From RGIG3994 sp045589735 (lineage in GTDB: Bacteria > Bacillota > Clostridia > Oscillospirales > CAG-272): 13,708 bases of DNA. Shown piece by piece: positions 7,065 through 13,708 of this stretch. The position numbers and the translations under genes are program-made. Where the stretch lies: the NCBI GenBank assembly GCA_045589735.1, contig JAZNPQ010000111.1:1-13708 (forward strand). Direction: 5' to 3'. The notes beneath the pieces are model-generated. The model did no database searches. It had not been told where the DNA came from and saw only the letters and a list, made by a program, of their open reading frames with translations. Within the stretch, counting starts at the first letter, position 1, and every line of letters starts with the position of its first letter.

Positions 7065-8027
7065 TTATTTAGCAGCAGAGCCTGAGCCTATAACGATTTT
7101 TGAGCCGTCGTCAAGCACCATATATATTCTGCCAATCTTTGTGACGGCTTCTGCGACCTTTGCATTGTAAAGACGCGTTTTGACAAGCTCGGGATTTGTC
7201 TTGTATTCATTTGCAACACCCCAAAATTCGGCAAGAGCTGTATTTGCAGCGGATATTGTGCTTGATTTTTCGGTGTTTGCATTTGCTATTGCGGTAGCCT
7301 TTTGCGATTCGGCAGAAGGAATCAGATTTTCTCTGTAAAGCTCTGCTTCTTCAATAAGAGTTGCTGCATTAACGGTTGCGGAGTTGACCTGGTCATATAT
7401 ATCCTTGACCTCCGTCGGCATGCTTACGTTTGTAAGCTCGACGACGCTGAGCATAACTCCCGCATCCATATTACTGAGCTTTTGCTGTGCTTTTTGCATG
7501 ATTGCCTGTGAGTAGGCGTCCTTGCCCGAGGTCAAAAGCTCATCGACACCTGTCTTTGCGGCTTCCTCAACCATAGCAGAGCTTACAAATGCGTTTATAA
7601 GGCTTGTTATATCCTTTACGTTAAGCGTATATGCCACGGGGTCGGATATTACATATTTGACCGATGCGCTGACGATAGCGATATTATGGTCGCCTGTAAT
7701 AACGTATCCGTTGTTACGCATTGTGGTCATATTTCCATTGGTGTAGTGTGTTGTCACGGTTTGCTCCATAACACTTCCGGTGGGAACCATTACTACCTTA
7801 TCGATTATATAAGGAAATGCGAGAAGAAGTCCCGGCTCGTGAACCTGTTCCTCATACGAATCGCCTACAAGCTTTCCAAATCGGAATACAAGGGCGACGT
7901 TTCCGCTTTTTACTATTTTTACACCCGAAAACGCGATTACAAGCACTATAATCACGACAAGCACGATAAAGCACTTTGTCAGTGTATTAAGTATGTCGGA
8001 AACAAGAGATTTTTTCTTTGCTTTCAT
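7065..8027 (-). CDS. SPFH/band 7 membrane protein (third SPFH paralogue of the operon)
   Basis: This 320-residue protein has a basic N-terminus, one transmembrane helix (about residues 15-36), then an SPFH (stomatin/prohibitin/HflK-C) domain. The start of the domain reads VALVFRFGKL with EPGLLLAFPYIIDKV shortly after, the family's usual opening. A helical Ala/Glu-rich segment (about 200-265) follows, typical for oligomerisation. SPFH proteins form large ring or cage assemblies around membrane proteins. By length and layout it is HflC/HflK-like, but which one is not clear. Its ATG overlaps the stop of the upstream SPFH gene by one base (TAATG), and its ribosome-binding site GGAGG lies inside that gene's Gly-rich C-terminal codons, so translation is coupled. 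The ATPase gene follows after 10 bases. Confidence 0.88.
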   Translation of the reverse strand: MKAKKKSLVSDILNTLTKCFIVLVVIIVLVIAFSGVKIVKSGNVALVFRFGKLVGDSYEEQVHEPGLLLAFPYIIDKVVMVPTGSVMEQTVTTHYTNGNMTTMRNNGYVITGDHNIAIVSASVKYVISDPVAYTLNVKDITSLINAFVSSAMVEEAAKTGVDELLTSGKDAYSQAIMQKAQQKLSNMDAGVMLSVVELTNVSMPTEVKDIYDQVNSATVNAATLIEEAELYRENLIPSAESQKATAIANANTEKSSTISAANTALAEFWGVANEYKTNPELVKTRLYNAKVAEAVTKIGRIYMVLDDGSKIVIGSGSAAK

Positions 8028-9106
8028 TATCCGTTGCCTCCACCGGAGCTGTTAGCTCCGTCTGCCTCTATGAGTGCGTATATAGAGGTAATGAGTGCTT
8101 CACGGTCTTCCTTCGGAAGCTTTGCGAGGATATAGCTGAGGTCGTGCAGTACAGTGTTGGAATTGGTCTCGTCAAGACTGTTTCCGTATTCAAACAGCAC
8201 GTTGAAGGGATATTCGTCGGCTTTTACGACAAGAACTGTGCTCTCCCCGACAGATGCTACCACGCTGTCAAGCTGCTTTAAGAACTGATAAAGCTCAAGA
8301 TTTTCTGCCTGTGCTGCGGCGTATATCTTTGCCACTTCTGCCTCGGTCTCAGCCTTGATCGTCGCGGCTATTGTTGTTCCGTCCGCGATTATCTGCGACG
8401 CTTCGGAATCGGCAGATGAGGTTATCTCGTTTGCCTTGCGCTGTGCTTCAGCCATTATCGCGTCTATTTCCTTCTGACGCTCGGCTCTCATCTGCTCGAA
8501 AACGCTTTGCAGGTTTGTATCGGGAAGGGAAATACGGAGAATGCTTACGTCAGAGACCGATATGCCGTATTTTGTAAGACATACGTCACCTACTCGCTTT
8601 TCTATCTCGTCTTGGATTTCTACGGTTTTTATCTCATTTTTGTCAAGCGAAACAAGCTGTGAGAGGTTATACGCTCCCATTACGCTGTTTGTTGCACTGA
8701 ACACCTGGTCGTTGAGATACGTGTCAACCTTACCCTGTGAGCCAACGCTGTTATGGTAGAGTATCGGGTCGGATATTTCCCAAACAACATAGGATTGAAG
8801 AATGACGTTTCTCTTGTCATTCGTGGTGGTTTCAATGTAGTTTGCTTCAAGATACTGCGCTCTGTGATCATATGTTACTACTGTCTCAAAGGGCCATGGA
8901 AGTCTGAAATAAAGTCCTGCTTCATTTATTTCCTCGCGTACAGCACCGAATCTGAGAATAACGGCGCAGTTGCCTTCCTTTACTTCACAAGTGAATCCGA
9001 AATAAAAGACGAGCAACAGAATAACCGCCGCGATGAATATTTTTAGGATTCTGAAATGTACGTTCGATTTCTTTTTTTCTGTTTTTACTGTTTCTTGGTT
9101 GTTCAT
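8027..9106 (-). CDS. HflC-like SPFH domain membrane protein
   Basis: This 359-residue protein has one N-terminal transmembrane helix (about residues 18-38) and an SPFH domain beginning at CAVILRFGAV with EAGLYFRLPWPFETVV. The middle part ends in SVFEQMRAERQKEIDAIMAE (about 203-222), which closely matches the HflC signature around its long helical segment; Ala/Glu-rich helix continues to about 275. The C-terminus is a Ser/Gly-rich tail (NSSGGGNG). In E. coli, HflC and HflK form a cage around the membrane protease FtsH. No ftsH lies in this window, so the partner here may differ. The ribosome-binding site is GAGGT six bases before the ATG. The gene lies 17 bases after the polytopic SPFH gene. 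Confidence 0.9.
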   Translation of the reverse strand: MNNQETVKTEKKKSNVHFRILKIFIAAVILLLVFYFGFTCEVKEGNCAVILRFGAVREEINEAGLYFRLPWPFETVVTYDHRAQYLEANYIETTTNDKRNVILQSYVVWEISDPILYHNSVGSQGKVDTYLNDQVFSATNSVMGAYNLSQLVSLDKNEIKTVEIQDEIEKRVGDVCLTKYGISVSDVSILRISLPDTNLQSVFEQMRAERQKEIDAIMAEAQRKANEITSSADSEASQIIADGTTIAATIKAETEAEVAKIYAAAQAENLELYQFLKQLDSVVASVGESTVLVVKADEYPFNVLFEYGNSLDETNSNTVLHDLSYILAKLPKEDREALITSIYALIEADGANSSGGGNG

Positions 9107-9123
9107 ATATGTACCTCTTTGTT

Positions 9124-10866
9124 TTACTCGATGGGTGCGACGTTTCCAAAGTAGATGTTTGATGCGTCTATACCCTCGCCGACTATAACTATTCTTGCGT
9201 TTCCGTAAGCTTTGGTTATTGCGCTTAGGTATTTATAGTATCTGTACGCCGACGGATCTACCTTGTCGGCTTCGACACTTGCCATAAATTCCGAAACGCC
9301 GGCGTGGGCGGCAGCAATATTTGTGTATTTTTCTGCGTATGCATTTTGTTCTGCCGTATAAGCTGTCTTTTTTGCTGACTCAACTGTTACGGTTGCCTGA
9401 GCCTCGGCGACGTATATCTTGCTTTGCGCGTCGATTCCTGCGCTTATGCTCTTCTGATATACCTCAGCGACCTCGACCGGCGGATGTATGCTTTCGAGAA
9501 CAACACTTACAACGTTTATTCCAGCGTTGTATTTTGCTATTTCCCCTATAAGCTCGGACTTGAAGCTTTCGGCGAACTGACTTCGGTCAATCGAGAGTAT
9601 TGAATTGAGGTCTGTTGCGATGGTTCGTTCGGTTATCAGCTCATACGCCTTTGATTCAAGCAGCTTGTCGGGTGCGGCGCTTGCTTTGAGATAGGCTCTG
9701 AGGTCAGAAATATTGTACTCTATTCTGAGATTTATTGAACACAGCTCGTTGCCGCTTCCCATAAGGAGCTTGTACTCACTGTTACCGTGATTACCCGTCC
9801 AGGTGTTGTCGGTGCGTTCGGCAGAGGTGTATCCTATCGTTATTTTGTTTACTGTGTCCGTATTGTAAATTTCGACCTTGTCAAACGGCCACGGTAAAGT
9901 CAGATGCAGACCCGGCTCAAGCGGCTCGTCTCTGAGCTTGCCCATACGGTAATGCGCGCCCTCTTGATAGGATTCTATCTGTACTATTCCGGTTGCAAGC
10001 CAGAAGAGCAGAGCTGCTGATATAATGGCATAAGGAATAAGCTGTTTAATAAGCTGCATGCTCCAAAGAGAGCGCATTGTAATACCTGTGTTCTTTTCAA
10101 GATAGGAAAGAACGCCTGTATCCTTCGAGTGACTTACAAAAGGAACGGGTATGCTTATATCGGGTGTGTTGAAAAATTCCTTACGTATAAGCTTTACTGC
10201 AAACGAACCTATAATAAACACCGTTTCGTAGCAAATAACCGCGCAAAGCGCGTAAACGAGTATCTTTTGAGCTTCGTAAACTCCGAGCAGCTTAAGGATT
10301 ACGGATAGGCTCAAAAGAAGTACCGTAAGCTGTGCTACGCCGAATGCCGTTGACAGGTTGTGGAGAACATTGTCGAGGTAATCGTTCTTCTCGCTTTTTG
10401 CAAAGCTGCACCATTTTCCGAAAATGATGAAAAGCACGAACATTATGACAAGGACCACAGGAGAGATATATGTGAGCTTATATACCGAGGTTACCCGTTT
10501 AGTCATTATCCAGAACACGATATGTACACCGACGGTAAGTATTGGTATAAGAAGTAATATTACCGTTTTTCGTGTCTTGTTAAAAAGTGTCGCGACAGCT
10601 CTTCCGAAAGCGCAGAGCTTTTTTAAAACCGATTTAAAAAAGCTTGGCTTTTCTTCACCGCTTTCGGTTTTGTCTTTTGTCGGTATCTCATTACCGAACA
10701 GTAAAAGTATTAGATTGAGAGCTACCGGCAATAGCAGAACAAACATTGCAAGCATAAACGGGAGATATTTTGTGACAGAATTCATTATCAAAAGCACCGA
10801 CACCGTCACAGCAAGCAGGATTATCGAGCAAATTGCGGCGAGTATTCTTTTTTTGTTAGTTTTCAT
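9124..10866 (-). CDS. Seven-helix membrane protein fused to an HflK-like SPFH domain
   Basis: This 580-residue protein joins a polytopic membrane region to an SPFH domain. Predicted helices are about residues 8-28, 36-57, 101-121, 133-150, 173-195, 201-226 and 275-297. The SPFH domain follows at once (SYQEGAHYRMGKL, EPGLHLTLPWPFDKV). An HflK-type segment (VVLESIHPPVEVAEVYQ, about 445-461) and an Ala-rich helix follow. Ordinary HflK (about 420 residues in E. coli) has one helix, so the N-terminal six-helix addition is unusual. With an odd helix number and a cytoplasmic N-terminus, the SPFH domain would face outside, as in E. coli HflK. The gene starts 11 bases inside the end of the second lipoprotein gene, with GGAGA as ribosome-binding site, indicating coupling. 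It is probably the HflK partner of the following HflC-like protein. Confidence 0.88.
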   Translation of the reverse strand: MKTNKKRILAAICSIILLAVTVSVLLIMNSVTKYLPFMLAMFVLLLPVALNLILLLFGNEIPTKDKTESGEEKPSFFKSVLKKLCAFGRAVATLFNKTRKTVILLLIPILTVGVHIVFWIMTKRVTSVYKLTYISPVVLVIMFVLFIIFGKWCSFAKSEKNDYLDNVLHNLSTAFGVAQLTVLLLSLSVILKLLGVYEAQKILVYALCAVICYETVFIIGSFAVKLIRKEFFNTPDISIPVPFVSHSKDTGVLSYLEKNTGITMRSLWSMQLIKQLIPYAIISAALLFWLATGIVQIESYQEGAHYRMGKLRDEPLEPGLHLTLPWPFDKVEIYNTDTVNKITIGYTSAERTDNTWTGNHGNSEYKLLMGSGNELCSINLRIEYNISDLRAYLKASAAPDKLLESKAYELITERTIATDLNSILSIDRSQFAESFKSELIGEIAKYNAGINVVSVVLESIHPPVEVAEVYQKSISAGIDAQSKIYVAEAQATVTVESAKKTAYTAEQNAYAEKYTNIAAAHAGVSEFMASVEADKVDPSAYRYYKYLSAITKAYGNARIVIVGEGIDASNIYFGNVAPIE

Positions 10867-11935
10867 TCTGATTTTCTCCGTAGATTTTTATAGCATCCTT
10901 GAGACGGAAGTTAGAGCTTGCGTCTCCGTCATAGGTTATTGCATTGAATTGTTCTTCCGTACCGCTATAAAAGACCATGATAAGAGACATACAGTTTGAG
11001 AATGCATATTGGTCTATTGTGGTAACCGTTGCGGGCATATCTATCGTTTTGACCTTCGAACAGGATTCAAACGCGCTTTCTCCTATCTTTTTCAGTGATT
11101 TTCCAAGCTTTAATGCGTTTATAGAATAACAGTTACTAAAAGCACTGACGCCTATCTGCTCAAGTGAATCCGGAAAGCTTGCCGAAACAAGCTCATAGCA
11201 ATCCGAGAAGGCAAATTCGTCGATAAGCTTTACGTTTTGTCCGAATTCAACACTTACAAGGTACTGACATCCCGAAAAAGCCGATGCTCCGACAGACAGG
11301 ACGCTGTCGCACATTGTAACGCTTTTTAGTGATTCATTAGCGGTGAATGCCGCGGAAATATGTCTTATACCGTCGGGAATAGCTACGTGGGATTCTTTTC
11401 CTTGATATTTTATAAGCACGCCGTTTCCGACAGTAACGAAGTCGTCAGACTGCGCCTTTAGCCATTGTGTCTCACCGAATGCGTTATACCCGACCGACCA
11501 AAGTTTATTTCCAAAGGTTACCGAATTGAGATATTGACAGCTATAAAACGCATATGCACCGAGCTTTTCAAGCGATTCGTTCAGGGTTACAGAAGTGAGT
11601 CTTGCAGGACCCGAATTCTGAGCTATTTGTACGTCGGAAGGCATAAACACCGCATAATCTATCTCGACTACAGTGTGACCGTTGATATTATCCGGTATTG
11701 TCAGATTGGATTCGGAGCCGCTGTATCCGACGATTATTGCCGTACCGTCATCAAAAAGCCGATATGTATAATAACCGTATTCAAGAATTTCGGTTCCCGA
11801 AAGAGTCCTGCTTGGTATCGTGAAATTTGTATCCGTCTTTTTTTTGCAGGAAGAACAGGATGCAAGTGTTGGCAGAAGCATAATTACGGTAAAAAGAACC
11901 GAGAGAAGCTTTAAAATTTTATTATTTATCTTCAT
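10856..11935 (-). CDS. BspA-like leucine-rich-repeat lipoprotein (second)
   Basis: This 359-residue exported protein starts with a lipoprotein signal (basic start, hydrophobic segment about 9-24, lipobox LASC with acylated Cys27). The rest is a run of BspA-type (LRR_5) repeats: IGVSAFSNCYSINALKLGKSL, roughly 22-24 residues each, with IG..AF..C as core. Midway it has WLKAQSDDFVTVGNGVLIKY, a conserved insertion also present in the neighbouring lipoprotein, so the two are paralogues. It should be anchored on the outer face of the membrane and bind a protein or other ligand. I use the ATG at 11933-11935 because GAGGTG (11942-11947) lies six bases upstream. The in-frame GTG at 11944 is part of that site. 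Second gene of the operon, 16 bases after the first. Confidence 0.9.
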   Translation of the reverse strand: MKINNKILKLLSVLFTVIMLLPTLASCSSCKKKTDTNFTIPSRTLSGTEILEYGYYTYRLFDDGTAIIVGYSGSESNLTIPDNINGHTVVEIDYAVFMPSDVQIAQNSGPARLTSVTLNESLEKLGAYAFYSCQYLNSVTFGNKLWSVGYNAFGETQWLKAQSDDFVTVGNGVLIKYQGKESHVAIPDGIRHISAAFTANESLKSVTMCDSVLSVGASAFSGCQYLVSVEFGQNVKLIDEFAFSDCYELVSASFPDSLEQIGVSAFSNCYSINALKLGKSLKKIGESAFESCSKVKTIDMPATVTTIDQYAFSNCMSLIMVFYSGTEEQFNAITYDGDASSNFRLKDAIKIYGENQNEN

Positions 11936-11951
11936 AATAATCACCTCATGT

Positions 11952-13217
11952 TCATGGCTTTACCGAATAGTTTACGGTAGCTGAGAAAACCTTGTCGTTT
12001 CCTTCTTCGAAAACTATCTTGTTCCATTTTTTTGGAGAACTCGCATAATTGACGGATGTTAGAGCCTTACAGTCTGAAAACGCATTTTTGCCGACGGTTT
12101 CGAGAGATTTCGGAAGGTATATCTCCATAAGGCTTTTGCAGGATGAAAATGCGCCGGATTCGATAGTCTCAACCTTTGCGGATATTGTTACACGAACAAG
12201 GTTTGTGCAGCCGATGAAAGCTGAGTTTCCTATTGTTTTTACCTTGTTTCCAACAACTATACTCTTGATATTTTCGTTATAAGCAAAAGCGTTTGATATA
12301 AATTTTACGCCTTTTGGAATCTCAACGTGAGCGGAGTTTCCGTTGTATTTGAGCAGTATACCGTCACCCACAACAACAAACTCATCGGTTAAGCTGTTAA
12401 GCCATTCCGTATCGTCAAAAGCATAGCTTCCTATGCTCTTGATCTTTTTGGTTAAGTTTACTGTTCTCAAGCTTTCACATCCTCTGAAAGCGCCCTGTCC
12501 TATAACGCTTGTCTCTTTATTAAGCTCTACATACGGGAGTGAGATACACATTTCAAATGCCGATTCGGGGATCTCTTTAATTTTTCCAAACTTTACATTT
12601 GAAAGGCTTGAGCAAAAGGCAAAGGCGCTATTGCCCAAAACGACATCGTCGGGAATTGATACCGATGAGAGCGATTCACAATAATAAAAGGCTTCCTTTC
12701 CTATAACTTTCAGATTTTCCGAAAAGTTAAAATACGAAAGAGAAGAACAGTTTAAAAAGGCTCCGTCTTCTATCACCTCAATAGAATCTGCATTTTTTAT
12801 CTCACAAAGATTGACGCAAAGCATAAATGCCATACTTCCTATAGTTTTAAGCTCGGACGTAGCATTGACGCTTAAAAGATTTCTCGCGGATGAAAAGGCT
12901 CTTTGCGCGATAGTGGAAACATTCTTTCCAAGCTTTACGTACAGTATGTTTTCATTTGAATCAAACGCCTTTTCACCGATAGTCGTTACGGGATACCCGC
13001 CAAGTGTATCAGGAATGGTTATAGCATACTCCTTTAGAGTACAGCCTGTTACGGTTGCCGTATTGTTTTCGTATACGTCGTATATAAAACCGTTTTCTTC
13101 ACGCCCTGTTTCTACTACTGCGTATACTGTGTTATCCTCAAACATTCCGCAAGAAAAGACAGACGTCATTACTACGGCAAAAAGACATATCAATACTATA
13201 GCTTTTATTGATTTCAT
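11952..13217 (-). CDS. BspA-like leucine-rich-repeat lipoprotein (first gene of operon)
   Basis: This 421-residue exported lipoprotein has a signal peptide ending in the lipobox VFSC (acylated Cys23), then about ten or more BspA-type LRR_5 repeats with the pattern IG..AF..C.SL..V. The block WLNSLTDEFVVVGDGILLKY interrupts the array, as in its paralogue downstream. I start it at the ATG at 13215-13217, preceded by AAGGAAG. An upstream frame extension to 13271 would add 18 residues with no ribosome-binding site and would overlap the promoter. It is the first gene behind a near-consensus promoter. BspA-like repeats are common in surface proteins of gut and oral anaerobes and usually mediate binding. 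The link to the SPFH genes downstream suggests an envelope-facing sensor or scaffold, but this is inference. Confidence 0.9.
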   Translation of the reverse strand: MKSIKAIVLICLFAVVMTSVFSCGMFEDNTVYAVVETGREENGFIYDVYENNTATVTGCTLKEYAITIPDTLGGYPVTTIGEKAFDSNENILYVKLGKNVSTIAQRAFSSARNLLSVNATSELKTIGSMAFMLCVNLCEIKNADSIEVIEDGAFLNCSSLSYFNFSENLKVIGKEAFYYCESLSSVSIPDDVVLGNSAFAFCSSLSNVKFGKIKEIPESAFEMCISLPYVELNKETSVIGQGAFRGCESLRTVNLTKKIKSIGSYAFDDTEWLNSLTDEFVVVGDGILLKYNGNSAHVEIPKGVKFISNAFAYNENIKSIVVGNKVKTIGNSAFIGCTNLVRVTISAKVETIESGAFSSCKSLMEIYLPKSLETVGKNAFSDCKALTSVNYASSPKKWNKIVFEEGNDKVFSATVNYSVKP

Positions 13218-13261
13218 GTGCTTCTTCCTTTCATATAATATAAATATAGTTATACACATAC

Positions 13262-13290
13262 ATAATATCACAAAATGTTTTTGATGTCAA
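13262..13290 (-). promoter_or_regulatory. Near-consensus promoter of the six-gene LRR/SPFH/ATPase operon
   Basis: On the minus strand, a perfect TTGACA (13285-13290) and TATTAT (13262-13267) are exactly 17 bases apart, with TGA just before the -10 (extended -10). Transcription should start near 13255, giving a leader of about 38 bases. A small inverted repeat (acagc/gctgt, 13295-13308) lies five bases upstream of the -35 and could be an operator, though this is weak. Confidence 0.75.
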
Positions 13291-13353
13291 TAAAACAGCC
13301 TATGCTGTCACATTTTTTTTACAAGTTGTTTTATTAATAGGATATAAATGTAA

Positions 13354-13387
13354 AAAATACTGTATGACCGTAGCCATACAGTATTTT
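13354..13387 (-). terminator. Terminator of nrdR
   Basis: A 13-bp perfect stem (13354-13366 with 13375-13387) around an 8-base loop (13367-13374) lies just after the nrdR stop. On the minus strand it ends in a T run. It separates nrdR from the LRR/SPFH operon, which has its own promoter. Confidence 0.8.
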
Positions 13388-13392
13388 GAATA

Positions 13393-13708
13393 TTATTTTT
13401 TTGCTTTTTGTGCTTTTTTTCGCAGACTTTTAAGCTCGTCTATAAACGTATTAACATCCTTGAACTCACGGTAGACCGATGCAAAACGCACGTAGGCAAC
13501 GTCGTCAAGAGCCTTGAGCTTTTCCATAGCCATTTCGCCTATCTGAGCGGTCGTTACCTCGTTTACGAGATTGTTGAGAAGCTCGGATTCAATATCGTCG
13601 GCAATTTTTTCGGGATCTATGGGACGCTTTTGACACGCCTTATAAAGACCCGAAAGCAGCTTTTGCTTGTCGAAGAGTTCTTTCGTTCCGTTCTTCTTAA
13701 GTACGGTT
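13393..13708 (-). CDS. nrdR: Transcriptional repressor NrdR, C-terminal part (5' end outside window)
   Basis: NrdR represses ribonucleotide reductase genes in response to nucleotide levels. About 104 residues are visible, reading in from the right edge: VLKKNGTKELFDKQKLLSGL is the start of the ATP-cone domain, then CQKRPIDPEKIADDIESEL, and VAYVRFASVYREFKDVNTFI, all diagnostic of NrdR. The family is about 150 residues, so the N-terminal zinc ribbon and first part of the ATP cone are cut off by the window edge, not lost. The Lys-rich end (RKKAQKAKK) precedes TAA at 13393-13395. I see no ribonucleotide reductase gene in the window. Confidence 0.95.
   Translation of the reverse strand, partial: TVLKKNGTKELFDKQKLLSGLYKACQKRPIDPEKIADDIESELLNNLVNEVTTAQIGEMAMEKLKALDDVAYVRFASVYREFKDVNTFIDELKSLRKKAQKAKK

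Noticed and set aside
5147..13217. A standard hflK-hflC-ftsH locus
   Set aside because: No FtsH or other protease is encoded. There are three SPFH proteins, and the operon ends in a P-type ATPase.
13218..13271. Extended N-terminus of the first LRR lipoprotein
   Set aside because: It has no ribosome-binding site, overlaps the promoter -10, and would displace the lipoprotein signal from the N-terminus.

Overview
The window looks like a piece of an anaerobic, probably gut-associated Clostridia (Bacillota) chromosome. The reasons are the moderate GC content, strong GAGGTG/GGAGG ribosome-binding sites, sigma-A promoters with extended -10 elements, BspA-type leucine-rich-repeat lipoproteins, a GH2 enzyme of the type common in gut Firmicutes, and nrdR. 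The taxonomic call is inference. No phage, transposase or CRISPR array is visible.

Layout, left to right. (1) Positions 3-1544 (+): the 3' part of a GH2 beta-galactosidase-like gene, cut by the window edge. (2) About 1570-1910: no gene, but a striking array of small palindromes joined by a 6-base spacer whose orientation flips at the centre, followed by a probable bidirectional terminator. (3) 1928-3738 (-): a two-gene ABC-2 exporter (ATPase, then permease, ATGA overlap). (4) 3917-4555 (+): a phosphoribosyltransferase-like gene with its own strong promoter, divergent from the ABC genes. (5) 4585-5016 (-): a small membrane protein with a C-terminal zinc ribbon, sharing a bidirectional terminator with gene 4. 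(6) 5147-13217 (-): a tight six-gene operon behind a near-consensus promoter. Its order is two paralogous LRR lipoproteins, a seven-helix membrane protein fused to an HflK-like SPFH domain, an HflC-like SPFH protein, a third SPFH protein, and a P1B-type metal ATPase. (7) 13393-13708 (-): the C-terminal part of the repressor NrdR, cut by the right edge.

The most interesting parts are the six-gene operon and the palindrome array. The operon has three different SPFH proteins and a P-type ATPase, but no FtsH in the window. All spacings are 16 bases or less or overlapping, so the products probably act together: lipoproteins outside the membrane, SPFH proteins forming a membrane assembly, and the pump inside or beside it. 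This joint role is inferred from gene order only. The array could fold, as RNA or as cruciform DNA, into a ladder of cgatat/atatcg stems with hairpin arms on both sides. I know of no named family for it.
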